Positions 5,093 through 13,698 of a stretch of DNA of 42,074 nt are shown piece by piece. Where the stretch lies: the NCBI GenBank assembly GCA_017406005.1, contig JAFQZI010000127.1, positions 1 to 42,074 on the forward strand, read 5' to 3'. The notes beneath the pieces were generated by a model. That model did no database searches. It was not told the origin of the DNA and saw only the letters and a list, made by a program, of their open reading frames with translations. This stretch comes from Oscillospiraceae bacterium. Its GTDB lineage: Bacteria; Bacillota; Clostridia; Oscillospirales; Oscillospiraceae. Made by a program: the position numbers and the translations under genes. Position 1 is the first letter of the stretch. Each line of letters begins with the position of its first letter.

Positions 5093-6601
5093 TTATTGAT
5101 ACCAGTACCCGGCCTCCTCGCGGAACTGATCGAAAGAGGTCTTTTCCAGGTAGAACATGTGTCCGGAAGGATAGTAGGAGAAGGACAGGTTGTCTCTGCT
5201 CTCCTCATTCAGGAAGACATGCGCATAGACCCATTCGGCGGCGTAGAACGGGGTCGCCGAGTCATAGTAGCCGCAGTTGACCCAGACCTTCAGATACGGG
5301 TTCCTGGCCATGCATTCGCGGATGATCTCTTCCTGTGAAAAGTAGCCGCCGAGCCAGGCGGTATCCGGGGCGGGGGATGTCCAGCCGTCCGAGACCTCGC
5401 CGTTGAACGGCAGATAGGGGCGGTCTGTCTGATAGTTCAGTTCCTCTGTCAGATAGGTGTAGTAGGCATTGCCGAGGATCAGATTGGATTCAACGGATGA
5501 AGGATCACTGCCGTCATCGATCAGCAGTCCGGTATACCGTCCGTCCATCCGTCCGATCTTCAGATTTTTCTCCCTCAGCAGCCCGGAGAGGAAATCATCC
5601 TCTGCAATGCGGTTGTTTTTCTCGATAACATACTCCTCAGGCAGCCCGAGGTACGAAGAAATCTTCTCTGCCAGCCCGTTCCGCTCGGCGTCCGTCAGGC
5701 GGCTGCCCCGGAAAAGGGCGGGCACATACTCCGTGGAGACAAAGTCGCGCACTTCGTCCAGGTATTCCTCCAGTTCCATTGCCTGATAGTGCTCGCCGAG
5801 CATTCCGTGATACCAGGCGTCCGCGGCAAAGGTCGGGAAAAACACCGCATAGGGCAGCTCATTGCTTGCGGAAGGAATCGCCTGAGAGAAATCGTTGATC
5901 GTCGAGAACAGCATCAGGCCGTTCACGTTCATGGCATAGGTATCCGAGAGGTATTTGCAGATGCCCACCGCGCGGGTCGTACCGTATGACTCCCCCGCGA
6001 TGTATTTTTCCGAGCCCCAGCGTGTATACCGGTTGACATACTGTCGGATGAAGTCCCCGAAGGAGCGGACGTCGTTGTCGTAACCGATAAAGCTGCCGAG
6101 CTCGGCCCCGTCTGCCGGGCGGGAGTATCCGGTGCCGATGGCATCAATGAACACCAGATCCGTAATGTCCAGCAGGGAGTTCCCGTTGTCTGCAAATCTG
6201 GGGGGCAGCGACAGGCTGTGCCCGTCCTCGCTCATCTCCGCACGCTTGGGGCCGAGGCAGCCAAACTCCAGATAGTAGCTGCAGCTTCCCGGCCCGCCGT
6301 TGAAGGCAAAGGTGATCGGACGCTCCGCAATGTTCTCGACGCCGTCCCTCGTATAGGAACGGAAGAAGAACTCACAGGCTTCTCCGCCGGTCTGCACGGC
6401 CATGGTCCCGACCGTGGCCGTATAGGCGATCTCCTCCCCGTGAATGACAGCAGTATGCTGTGTGGTGACGAGGTTGTCCTGCGAAGCCGCGGCCTCCGGT
6501 GCCGCCCGGTCAGGAACCTCCTCATCCGCAAAGGCCGCCGCTGGAAGCAGTGTCAGCATCAGCAGGCTAAGCATCAATAAAACAGCTATCCTTTTTTTCA
6601 T
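5093..6601 (-). CDS. Secreted serine carboxypeptidase-like peptidase (family S10)
   Basis: 502 residues with an N-terminal signal peptide (MKKRIAVLLMLSLLMLTLLP, cleaved near AFA). The alpha/beta-hydrolase core of family S10 is complete: oxyanion-hole strand FAFNGGPGSCS at about 98-108, nucleophile elbow GESYG (S205), acid D447 in NCGYYDSATPF, and H481 in PSGHMFY. S10 enzymes release C-terminal amino acids from peptides; acyltransferase relatives exist. The ATG at 6601 has AAGGA six bases upstream; the more distal TTG is less likely. The neighbouring S66 gene lies 48 bases upstream on the same strand, so the pair may be cotranscribed and act outside the membrane on peptides. Confidence 0.9.
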   Translation of the reverse strand: MKKRIAVLLMLSLLMLTLLPAAAFADEEVPDRAAPEAAASQDNLVTTQHTAVIHGEEIAYTATVGTMAVQTGGEACEFFFRSYTRDGVENIAERPITFAFNGGPGSCSYYLEFGCLGPKRAEMSEDGHSLSLPPRFADNGNSLLDITDLVFIDAIGTGYSRPADGAELGSFIGYDNDVRSFGDFIRQYVNRYTRWGSEKYIAGESYGTTRAVGICKYLSDTYAMNVNGLMLFSTINDFSQAIPSASNELPYAVFFPTFAADAWYHGMLGEHYQAMELEEYLDEVRDFVSTEYVPALFRGSRLTDAERNGLAEKISSYLGLPEEYVIEKNNRIAEDDFLSGLLREKNLKIGRMDGRYTGLLIDDGSDPSSVESNLILGNAYYTYLTEELNYQTDRPYLPFNGEVSDGWTSPAPDTAWLGGYFSQEEIIRECMARNPYLKVWVNCGYYDSATPFYAAEWVYAHVFLNEESRDNLSFSYYPSGHMFYLEKTSFDQFREEAGYWYQ

Positions 6602-6649
6602 ATCCAATCCTTTCTTTAAATCGTTTTGTGTCCTATAAGCAATGATGAT

Positions 6650-7735
6650 TTATCCTTCCGGCTTCAGCCATTCAAGAGAAAAACTGTCTTCATACACATC
6701 AAGCTGAACCTCCGCTCCCATGAGAAGCGGATAATTTGTGCCGCCGTGACCGGCAGGAAACCCGAAGGCAACCGGTATCTTTCTCTCTGCCATGAACTGC
6801 CTGCTGATCATGTCGGCAACCGACTGAAATCTTCCGCCCCGGGAATTGCCGTTATAGGTTTCGCATTCTTCCGGGTAGTCGATCCATTCGCCGAAAACAA
6901 TGCCTGCGGCTTTGTCAAGAATCCCCCGGTGGTCAAGGATTGTGAGAAATCGGTGGATGTGCTCATAATCCTCTTCCACTTCTTCCAAAAAGAGAATATA
7001 CGGTTCTTCGATGGACGTACTGTCATATCCGGTATTCAGCACGGATGTCAGGGTGGCGAGATTTCCGCCGATCAGAATTCCCCGTGCGGACCCCTGCAGA
7101 TCAAATTCGCTTCCGGCGCAGAGATACGATGGCACTTCCCCTCTCAGAAGCTTTGTCTCCGCTTCCTCGCATTCTTCCGGAAAGTCAGCAAATGCCGAAG
7201 ACATGGAAGCATGGACAGACGGGATGCCGGCCTTTTTCCAGGCCGAGTGATAAACCGTAATATCGCTGTAGCCAACGATGGGTTTATCCGCCTGCTCAAT
7301 CAGGGAAAGCGGGAATCGGTCCATCACCTCCGTGGAAGCATAGCCGCCCCGGACACAGAAAACGGCTTTGATCTCCGGATCTTCCAGAGCCCATTTCAAA
7401 TCTTCCATGCAGTTGTCCAGGGTTCTCTCTTCTACACAGACATATTTCCCCGCTACCGGCAGATAGCCCCATTTTCTGAGGCCTTCGATTGTCGCTTTAT
7501 ATTGCTCCTCGCTGGGCAGTGCGGAGGGAGAGATGACGGCCACAGGATCTCCTTCTTCGAGAAAGCGGAAGGAATCCCTGAAATCCGTATACCCGGTGAT
7601 CGCGACGGATGTATCTTTTCCTTCTGAAATCAGGGCTGCATCATCGTTTACCGCCGCTGCGGATGTCCGTGGGGAAAGAAAAAACGCAAGGATTACTGCA
7701 ATCAAAGGGAAGAAGATGCTGTTTCTCAATCTCAT
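6650..7735 (-). CDS. Secreted LD-carboxypeptidase-like protein (family S66)
   Basis: 361 residues with a signal peptide (RLRNSIFFPLIAVILAFFLS, Ala-rich cleavage site). Family S66 covers LdcA, which trims murein tetrapeptides, and MccF-like enzymes that inactivate peptide-nucleotide antibiotics. The triad is visible: nucleophile S157 in VGYSD, Glu 251/252 in LFLEEV, and H330 in GFPAGHG. The order GYSD - LEE - GH is typical. AGGAGG is seven bases before the ATG at 7735, ruling out the longer frame. An exported S66 enzyme is somewhat unusual since LdcA acts in the cytoplasm; a role in wall peptide trimming or defence against peptide antibiotics is possible. Confidence 0.87.
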   Translation of the reverse strand: MRLRNSIFFPLIAVILAFFLSPRTSAAAVNDDAALISEGKDTSVAITGYTDFRDSFRFLEEGDPVAVISPSALPSEEQYKATIEGLRKWGYLPVAGKYVCVEERTLDNCMEDLKWALEDPEIKAVFCVRGGYASTEVMDRFPLSLIEQADKPIVGYSDITVYHSAWKKAGIPSVHASMSSAFADFPEECEEAETKLLRGEVPSYLCAGSEFDLQGSARGILIGGNLATLTSVLNTGYDSTSIEEPYILFLEEVEEDYEHIHRFLTILDHRGILDKAAGIVFGEWIDYPEECETYNGNSRGGRFQSVADMISRQFMAERKIPVAFGFPAGHGGTNYPLLMGAEVQLDVYEDSFSLEWLKPEG

Positions 7736-7817
7736 TTGTTCCGCCTCCTTTACTTGATCATAGGATCTCCGGATAGATGGCACGGCGAGCCTCGGCTTGC
7801 GGCTGTTTTATACTGAC

Positions 7818-7846
7818 AATATATATTAGTCGCATAATGCTGTCAA
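7818..7846 (-). promoter_or_regulatory. Promoter of the S66/S10 peptidase genes
   Basis: Minus strand consensus TTGACA (7841-7846), 17-base spacer, TATATT (7818-7823), about 80 bases before the S66 start. Confidence 0.8.
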
Positions 7847-7894
7847 CAGGCTTTTCGCGAAAAGATTTTTCTCGGATAGTTTGAGGAGAAAGCC

Positions 7895-7923
7895 TTGAAA
7901 CAGAAAGAATTTTACGGTACAAT
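7895..7923 (+). promoter_or_regulatory. Promoter of the pilus operon
   Basis: TTGAAA (7895-7900), 17-base spacer, TACAAT (7918-7923), 42 bases before the first gene of the operon. Confidence 0.8.
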
Positions 7924-7965
7924 ACAAAAAAGAAAAAAGGAAGAATTCAGAAAGGGGGCGTGTGT

Positions 7966-8790
7966 ATGAGGGATAAGGCCGGGCGGTTCGGGATGATGGT
8001 GGCGGTCCTGATCTGCCTGTTTGCATGCATTGCCGTTTCGGCATCTGCTGACAGCGGCACGGCGATCTGGCCGCAGCAGTCTGTGATTACCAATGCCAGC
8101 GGCAAGCTTGTGATGGATGCCTCCGGCGCGTCCGACGGATATTTCTTTGCCGCCGTCAGCTACCAGACGAGTCACCGCCTGAAGCTCCGTGTCATCAAAG
8201 ACGGCACCACCTTTACCTATGACCTGAAGACGGATACCTCTTATGAGCTGTTTCCCCTGCAGCTCGGCACGGGCTATTATGAGATCTATCTCTATGAAAA
8301 TGTCTCCGGAAAGAAATATTCCCAGGAAGGCGTCGTCGGCCTTTATGTGACGATGGAAAACCCGGAGGCCCCCTTCCTGGTGCCCAGCCAGTATATCAGC
8401 TATACCAGGCTTTCCGAGGCCGTTGCCATGGCGGACAGCATCTGTGCCGGCAAAGGGGAAAAAGAAGCCTACGATGCTGTGTGCAAATTTATGTCGACGT
8501 CTTTTGTCTATGATTTTATCAAGGCGGTAACGATCAAACCCGGCATGCTTCCGGATATTGACGGATCCTATGCCAAACGCATGGGAGTCTGTCAGGATCT
8601 TTCGGCGATTACCTGCTGTATGCTGCGTACCCAGGGCATTCCGGCGCGAATGATCATCGGCTATGCCGACAAGCAGTATCACGCGTGGACGATGACAAAG
8701 CTTGGCGGGAAGGATGTGTTTTTTGATCCCACTGCCGCCATTTCGGCAATCAGTTCGGTAAAAGAGTATTCAATGGAACGATATTATTAG
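7966..8790 (+). CDS. Secreted transglutaminase-like protein
   Basis: 274 residues: signal peptide at about 10-30 (VAVLICLFACIAVSASA), a beta-rich domain at about 45-135, and a transglutaminase-like papain-fold domain at about 150-260. Its triad is present: C209 in GVCQDLSA, H239 in YHAWT, D254 in FFDPT. Such domains cleave or cross-link proteins outside the cell. AAGGGGG before the ATG at 7966 fixes the start; the upstream GTG is less likely. The stop is followed 10 bases later by the GspF/PilC gene, so it heads the pilus operon. That position suggests work on pilus subunits or surface proteins, but this is inference. Confidence 0.85.
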   Translation: MRDKAGRFGMMVAVLICLFACIAVSASADSGTAIWPQQSVITNASGKLVMDASGASDGYFFAAVSYQTSHRLKLRVIKDGTTFTYDLKTDTSYELFPLQLGTGYYEIYLYENVSGKKYSQEGVVGLYVTMENPEAPFLVPSQYISYTRLSEAVAMADSICAGKGEKEAYDAVCKFMSTSFVYDFIKAVTIKPGMLPDIDGSYAKRMGVCQDLSAITCCMLRTQGIPARMIIGYADKQYHAWTMTKLGGKDVFFDPTAAISAISSVKEYSMERYY

Positions 8791-8800
8791 GAGGATGAAA

Positions 8801-9844
8801 ATGGCGAAGAAACAAAACGGGCTGTCTCCGGCAGAACTGAGCAGTTTCTGCGGGCAGGTGGCTCTGATCCTGGAAGCGGGCCTGCCTTTGTACGACGGGA
8901 TGGAAACCCTTGCCGCCGGAGAAACCGGAACCAATGCGGACTGGTATCAGGCTGCCAGCCGCGGCGTGACGGAGACCGGAAGCCTCTATGATGCCCTGAA
9001 GCAGGATGGCCGCTGGCCGGCTTATCTTGTGGAAATGGTGGGCATCGGGGAACGTTCCGGCCATCTGGAGCAGGTCATGCGCGGGCTTGAGGTCTTTTAT
9101 GCCAGAGAAGACAGGATCCGTTCCTCTGTTGTAAGTGCGGTCACGTATCCGCTGGTGCTGGGGATCATGCTGGTTGTGATTGTGTTTATTCTCCTGTGGA
9201 AGGTGCTGCCGGTGTTCCGCCGGGTGCTGGATTCCATGGGTGTCGGGTTGTCGGAATCAGGAGCCAGGCTGATGAATCTGGGGAGCACTGTCGGCTGGAT
9301 CGTTCTGGTTCTGGTGGCTCTGGCAGTGCTGGCAGCTGTTGTGTTTGCCGTCCTCAGCCGCACGAAGCACAGGGACGCGGTTTTCGCATTCCTGCAGCGG
9401 AAGATACCGGTTCTGGCACGGCTCAGCCGGAAGCTCTCCGCTTCCCGGGTGTCCGGCGTGCTGTCCATGATGCTGTCTTCCGGATTCCCGATGGAAGACG
9501 CGCTGGAGATGACGGGAAAGGTTCTCACCGACAAAGAAGCTGCAGAAAAGGTTTCCGCCATCCGGGAGGGGCTGAGCGAAGGGAAAGCATTTGCCGATGC
9601 GGTTTCCGATACAGGCCTGTTTGATGATCTGCACAGCAGCATGATCCGGATGGGAAGCGCCACCGGCCATGAGGATCAGGTGCTCGGCAAGCTCTCGGGA
9701 CTGTACGAGGAAGAAGTGGAAGAGGACATTGCAAGGCTGATTTCCATCATTGAGCCTTCCCTTGTGGCGCTGCTGGCGATCGTGATCGGCGCGGTGCTGC
9801 TCTCGGTAATGCTGCCGATGGCAGGGATTCTCACGAGCCTGTGA
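8801..9844 (+). CDS. Type IV pilus/type II secretion inner-membrane platform protein (GspF/PilC)
   Basis: 347 residues with two GspF domains: about 10-130 (LSSFCGQVALILEAGLPLYD ... GERSGHLEQVM) and about 205-335 (MMLSSGFPMEDALEMTGKVL ... MGSATGHEDQVL). Three membrane segments lie at about 112-140, 163-187 and 318-343. PilC/GspF anchors the cytoplasmic ATPases and drives pilin assembly and disassembly. The ATG at 8801 follows GGAGG by 6 bases. Together with the PilT-like ATPase further down it defines this operon as a pilus-type machine. No truncation is visible. Confidence 0.92.
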   Translation: MAKKQNGLSPAELSSFCGQVALILEAGLPLYDGMETLAAGETGTNADWYQAASRGVTETGSLYDALKQDGRWPAYLVEMVGIGERSGHLEQVMRGLEVFYAREDRIRSSVVSAVTYPLVLGIMLVVIVFILLWKVLPVFRRVLDSMGVGLSESGARLMNLGSTVGWIVLVLVALAVLAAVVFAVLSRTKHRDAVFAFLQRKIPVLARLSRKLSASRVSGVLSMMLSSGFPMEDALEMTGKVLTDKEAAEKVSAIREGLSEGKAFADAVSDTGLFDDLHSSMIRMGSATGHEDQVLGKLSGLYEEEVEEDIARLISIIEPSLVALLAIVIGAVLLSVMLPMAGILTSL

Positions 9845-9859
9845 TAACGGAGGCGTACG

Positions 9860-10165
9860 ATGAACCGGCGTGATATAATGAAACTTGCGGTTCTTGCGGT
9901 TGCGCTGATTTTTGCAGTTGTTTTGGTTAACCGGATCGATTCGGCACACCTGAGCGCGGAGACGGATCTGGTGCGCGATGCGGTGCGCAATGCCGCCGTC
10001 ACCTGCTACGCCGTGGAGGGGGCTTATCCGGATTCCGTGGACTATCTGCGGGAGCATTATCAGCTGGCTTATGATGAGAACCGGTATTTTGTGACCTATG
10101 AATCCTTTGCCTCCAATCGGATTCCGGATATCTATGTCACGGAGAGAGGGGCGGTCCTCCCATGA
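9860..10165 (+). CDS. Small pseudopilin-like membrane protein
   Basis: 101 residues with one N-terminal membrane helix (IMKLAVLAVALIFAVVLVN) followed by a helix and a small domain containing CYAVEGAYPDSVDYLREHYQ, a pattern of pseudopilin globular domains (residues binding the growing filament and a short beta region). It lacks the classical G-FTLIE prepilin processing site, so it may be an unprocessed anchor or a divergent minor pilin. Its stop overlaps the next start (ATGA). Confidence 0.65.
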   Translation: MNRRDIMKLAVLAVALIFAVVLVNRIDSAHLSAETDLVRDAVRNAAVTCYAVEGAYPDSVDYLREHYQLAYDENRYFVTYESFASNRIPDIYVTERGAVLP

Positions 10166-10680
10166 TCAGACAAAAATCGTCTTCCCATGCGATTTCCGGG
10201 CTGTTTGTTTTTCTGCTGCTGGGGATCTTTGCCGTGTTTTCCACCGTGATGGTGCTTCTGGGTGTAAAAGCGTACCGCAGTGCGGTAGAGCGGACGGAGG
10301 CACACAACAGCACGCGCATCAGCACCTCCTATATTCGGTCGATGCTCCGGGCGGAGGATGAGACAGAGATCTTTGCATTAGAGACCTGTGAAGGCTTTGT
10401 CGGCGAAGCAGACGGAGAGACAGCTGTCAGGGTAGAAACGCTCACCCTGCATCATGATTATGACGGAGAAGAATACGTCACGAGGATCTATGTCTACGGC
10501 GGTTTTCTGCGGGAATGGTTTACCCATGCCGAGGAGCCGTTCCGCCCGGATCAGGGTGAAATCGTCTGTCCCGCGGAAGAACTGACGGCTGAATACAGCG
10601 GTTCCCTGCTGAAGGTTCAGGTCGCTGCAGGCGGAGAGCGGGAGGAAGTTATACTTGCGCTTCGCGCCGCCGGGGAATAA
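10162..10680 (+). CDS. Pilus-operon membrane protein (DUF4860-like)
   Basis: 172 residues, one N-terminal membrane helix at about 11-36 (ISGLFVFLLLGIFAVFSTVM), then an extracytoplasmic beta-rich domain (SYIRSMLRAEDETEIFAL, TRIYVYGGFLREWF). From memory this resembles DUF4860 proteins, found in clostridial pilus operons; the name is not verified. Starts on the ATGA overlap with the preceding gene. Probably a minor pilin-like or accessory protein of the machine. Confidence 0.7.
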   Translation: MIRQKSSSHAISGLFVFLLLGIFAVFSTVMVLLGVKAYRSAVERTEAHNSTRISTSYIRSMLRAEDETEIFALETCEGFVGEADGETAVRVETLTLHHDYDGEEYVTRIYVYGGFLREWFTHAEEPFRPDQGEIVCPAEELTAEYSGSLLKVQVAAGGEREEVILALRAAGE

Positions 10681-10691
10681 TGTTACTACGC

Positions 10692-10760
10692 GGTTAGTGC
10701 GGTGCAGGTTGCGCGGGAGGATAACGCTGCGGCACGCTTTTGGTGCGGTGTCCCGCGCTA
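10692..10760 (+). repeat. Structured intergenic repeat, subfamily A copy 1
   Basis: GGTTAGTGCGGTGCAGGTT followed by outer arms GCGCGGGA (10711-10718) and TCCCGCGC (10751-10758), with an inner stem GCAC/GTGC around the shared core CACGCTTTTGGTGC. It lies in the 160-base gap that splits the pilus operon. Confidence 0.75.
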
Positions 10761-10840
10761 ATAGCGAGGAATGAGAGCTTACGAGGGTTGGAACGAATAG
10801 TTAACGTGATAGTTGATGAACGGGGTGGTGAAAGAGGAAA

Positions 10841-11236
10841 ATGAACAGGAATCATCAAGGGAATGCCCTGCTGGTGGAGCTTCTGATTGTGGTGCTGTTT
10901 TTTATGCTGGCATCCACAGTATTGCTGCAGCTCTTCGCCTCTGCGCGGAGCCAGGGAGACAAAGCCGAGGCTCTTACAAAAGCAATGGGGCAGGCGCAGA
11001 ACATTGCCGATACGCTCTATGCTGCGGAGGATATGGAAGCGGCACTTGAAGAGCTTGGCTTTTCCCCGGAGGGAGAACGCTGGGTGCTTCCGGAAGGGAA
11101 ATGCACCGCATCCGTTGTGCTTGCCTGCGAGGAAACGGGAGCCGGTGCTTTCACCCGATATACTGTCAGCATTCTGGAGGGAGAAGAAGTTCTGATCACC
11201 CTGCCGGGTGCGCGTTTTGAGGAGGCTTCGGAATGA
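10841..11236 (+). CDS. Prepilin-like protein
   Basis: 131 residues with an N-terminal region like class III/IV prepilins: QGNALLVELLIVVLFFMLAS, a Gly followed by a long hydrophobic helix with a Glu near its start. In standard prepilins the Glu is residue 5 after the cleaved Gly; here it is residue 6, so processing is uncertain. The C-terminal domain is small and beta-rich (GFSPEGERWVLPEGKC). AGAGGAAA precedes the ATG. Last four bases overlap the next gene. Confidence 0.72.
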   Translation: MNRNHQGNALLVELLIVVLFFMLASTVLLQLFASARSQGDKAEALTKAMGQAQNIADTLYAAEDMEAALEELGFSPEGERWVLPEGKCTASVVLACEETGAGAFTRYTVSILEGEEVLITLPGARFEEASE

Positions 11237-11673
11237 AAAACAAAAGCAGCATCAGCCTGGGGCCCGGTGCTCCTTCTCTGATTTTGATTTTCGTAGCGCT
11301 GAGTCTGGCGGCGCTTGGAATGCTCTCCCTGATGACAGGCCGAAACGATCTTCGTCTGGCCGAGCGAAGTGTTCAGGTCACCGAGGCGGTTTATGCCCTG
11401 CAGGTCAGGGCAGAGGAATGCCGCGCAGAGATTGAGGAGATTCTGACGGATTCTGCAGATTCCCCGGAAGGCGAGGAAGACCTCTCAACGTTGGAGGCTG
11501 CTCTGCCGGATACTGTGGAACAGGACGGCAGCCTGCTTTTCTTTACGGTGGAAGACGGGGCCAGAATGCTCGACTGCACCCTGGAGGTGCTTCCGTCGGG
11601 AGCAAAACCGCGTACTGCCTGGGTGCGGTACAATCTTTCAGCAGAGACGGAGGATGATTCATGGAACTGGTAG
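11233..11673 (+). CDS. Pilus-operon membrane protein (minor pilin or PilX-like)
   Basis: 146 residues; one N-terminal membrane helix (SLILIFVALSLAALGMLSLM) followed by a helical stretch (RLAERSVQVTEAVYALQVRA) and a small C-terminal domain. This layout is that of minor pilin/PilX-like assembly proteins, but no family-specific motif is visible. Overlaps both the preceding gene (ATGA) and the start of the PilT-like gene by 13 bases, so it is firmly part of the operon. Confidence 0.65.
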   Translation: MKNKSSISLGPGAPSLILIFVALSLAALGMLSLMTGRNDLRLAERSVQVTEAVYALQVRAEECRAEIEEILTDSADSPEGEEDLSTLEAALPDTVEQDGSLLFFTVEDGARMLDCTLEVLPSGAKPRTAWVRYNLSAETEDDSWNW

Positions 11674-12713
11674 AACTTCTTCGCCGGGCAGTTTCCCTCG
11701 GCGGATCCGATATCTTCGTTGTTCCCGGCTCGGGTGTGATGGTAAAGGTTAACAACACCATGCAGCAGCTTACCGACGGGAAGCTCTTTTCACCGGACAC
11801 GGAACTCCTGGTGCACAAAATGTATGAGCTTGCCCATCGTGATTTTCATCAGCTGGACGAAGCCGGAGATGATGACTTTTCCTTTGCGATTCAGGATGTC
11901 AGCCGCTTTCGCTGCAATGCCTACAAACAGAGGGGGTCTGTCGCTGCCATCTGCCGGATTGTCAATTTTGAACTGCCGGATGCAACCCGGATGAACATTC
12001 CGCCCCAGGTTATGGATCTGGCCGGTCTGCGCAGCGGGATGGTGCTGGTCACAGGGCCAGCGGGGAGCGGGAAAAGCACGACCCTTGCCTGTCTGGTGGA
12101 TAAAATCAACACGGAGCGGGAAGACCATATCATCACGATTGAGGATCCCATTGAATATCTGCACCGGCACAAAAAATCGCTGGTTTCCCAGCGGGAAGTC
12201 CCGAATGACGCATCCACCTTTTCCCGGGCTCTGCGTGCAGCGCTCCGGCAGGCGCCGGATGTGATACTGCTTGGAGAAATGCGGGATCTTGACACCATCC
12301 GCACCGCAATCACCGCGGCGGAAACCGGGCATCTGCTCCTCTCCACACTCCATACGATCGGGGCAGCCAAGACGATAGACCGAATTGTCGACACCTTCCC
12401 TGCGGAGCAGCAGACGCAGATCCGTGTGCAGCTGTCCATGGTGCTCAAAGCCGTGGTTTCCCAGCGCCTTGTTCCTGCAAAGGATGGAAAACGCATCCCG
12501 GTATTTGAACTGATGACGGTCAATCCCGCAATCCAGAACATGATCCGTGACGGCCGCACCCATCAGATCGACAATGTGATTTTCGGCGGCAGTGATAAGA
12601 CCATGATCTCCATGGATGCCGAACTGCAGAAACTGGTACGCGAAGGATCCGTTTCCCGGGAAATGGCGCTGCTGTATGCGGCAAATCCTGAAACACTGGC
12701 GAAAAGAATTTAA
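11661..12713 (+). CDS. pilT: PilT-like retraction ATPase
   Basis: 350 residues, normal for PilT. Walker A GPAGSGKST at 132-140, Asp-box region EDPIEYLH at about 161-168, Walker B-like VILLGEMRD at 201-209, and His box HLLLSTLHT at 224-232. PilT is a hexameric cytoplasmic motor that depolymerises type IV pili and powers twitching. No PilB-type extension ATPase occurs in the operon, so PilB must be encoded elsewhere or this protein works in both directions. The start overlaps the previous gene. The C-terminal targeting AIRNLIRE motif of classical PilT is not recognisable. Confidence 0.9.
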   Translation: MELVELLRRAVSLGGSDIFVVPGSGVMVKVNNTMQQLTDGKLFSPDTELLVHKMYELAHRDFHQLDEAGDDDFSFAIQDVSRFRCNAYKQRGSVAAICRIVNFELPDATRMNIPPQVMDLAGLRSGMVLVTGPAGSGKSTTLACLVDKINTEREDHIITIEDPIEYLHRHKKSLVSQREVPNDASTFSRALRAALRQAPDVILLGEMRDLDTIRTAITAAETGHLLLSTLHTIGAAKTIDRIVDTFPAEQQTQIRVQLSMVLKAVVSQRLVPAKDGKRIPVFELMTVNPAIQNMIRDGRTHQIDNVIFGGSDKTMISMDAELQKLVREGSVSREMALLYAANPETLAKRI

Positions 12714-12748
12714 AAATCCGGAGTCATTCCGGGCAGGAGGAAATACTG

Positions 12749-13534
12749 ATGGATCTTGACAGAAATTATTTCAACAGCATCCGGTTAAATACCCGCAGAG
12801 GAAAATATTATGACGTGGAAGCAGTAGATAAACTTCTGGTAGACATCAGGAGCAAAGCGGATACCCTGAACAGAGAAGTGCAGTCTTCCCGTGAAAAGCT
12901 GGCCGAGGCGGAAAGAACTGCCGATGCCCTGCGGGAAGAAAACAATGAACTTTTTCTGAAGGGTCAGGCCCTCAGCCAGGAAATCCTCTCCCTGCGGGAA
13001 GAACTGAAAGCGGCTCAGGCGGGAGAAGCATCTCTGATCCCGGAGGACGAAGAGGATGAGCCGGTTTCGGAAGAGGATTCGGCGGAAAAACGATCCTTGT
13101 GGGAAGAGAACGAGGAGTTTTATTTCCTGACGGAAGAACTGCCGGAACCGAGAAAGCACGAAGAGGCTTCCAGAGAAAAAAAGGAGGAGCGGGAAGAAAA
13201 ATGCTCCGAAGAAGACAGCTCGGCAGAGGAAGAGCAGAAGACATCGGTTCTTCTGGAGGAAGCAGAGCGGAAAGCCGAAGAAATTCTGACCCGTGCCGAC
13301 GCAGAACGGGATCGGATCCTCAGTGAAGCGAGGTTTGAGCGGCAGAAAACCGTGGAGAGAATGGAACGTGTTTTTGCGATGCTCAAGGAGATCAGTACCT
13401 ACACGATCGAGAAGTCCGAGCGGGTTCACGAGGAATTTCTCCGGGCAGTAGCCGGAGAAGAAGGTGCGCCTGAGGATCTCTCCGAGAAAGTCGGCAGGAT
13501 CGCCGCGGAGCTCAGTGAGCTGGAAGAGGATTAA
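12749..13534 (+). CDS. DivIVA-like coiled-coil protein
   Basis: 261 residues. The N-terminus (FNSIRLNTRRGKYYDVEAVD, at 8-27) resembles the DivIVA/GpsB membrane-binding head with its RGKYYD..EVD.LL pattern. Residues about 30-90 form a coiled coil, 95-165 is a very acidic low-complexity linker, and 165-230 is a second coiled coil (AERKAEEILTRADAERDRIL). DivIVA proteins gather at poles and septa and recruit partners. GGAGG precedes the ATG. It follows pilT by 35 bases and ends at a terminator, so it is probably cotranscribed with the pilus genes and could place the machine in the cell. Confidence 0.75.
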   Translation: MDLDRNYFNSIRLNTRRGKYYDVEAVDKLLVDIRSKADTLNREVQSSREKLAEAERTADALREENNELFLKGQALSQEILSLREELKAAQAGEASLIPEDEEDEPVSEEDSAEKRSLWEENEEFYFLTEELPEPRKHEEASREKKEEREEKCSEEDSSAEEEQKTSVLLEEAERKAEEILTRADAERDRILSEARFERQKTVERMERVFAMLKEISTYTIEKSERVHEEFLRAVAGEEGAPEDLSEKVGRIAAELSELEED

Positions 13535-13553
13535 TTTGGATGGAAGCTTCGCG

Positions 13554-13621
13554 ATGAGTGCGGTGCATATTGCGCGGAAGACAAGGCTGTACCACGCTTT
13601 TGGTGCGCTGCTCCGCGCATA
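13554..13621 (+). repeat. Structured intergenic repeat, subfamily A copy 2
   Basis: GAGTGCGGTGCATAT then outer arms TGCGCGGA (13571-13578) and TCCGCGCA (13612-13619), with the core TGTACCACGCTTTTGGTGCG between. Nearly identical to copy 3, 77 bases away. Confidence 0.8.
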
Positions 13622-13650
13622 GTGTATGGTTAAAAATTGATAGCGATAAG

Positions 13651-13685
13651 AAAAGCTCACGCGGTGTCAAGCCGGGTGAGCTTTT
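13651..13685. terminator. Bidirectional intrinsic terminator
   Basis: 10-bp stem AAAAGCTCAC / GTGAGCTTTT with a 15-base loop, A-run on one side and T-run on the other. It serves the pilus operon (+) and dacA (-). It is sandwiched between repeat copies A2 and A3. Confidence 0.85.
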
Positions 13686-13698
13686 AAAAGTATTTTTG

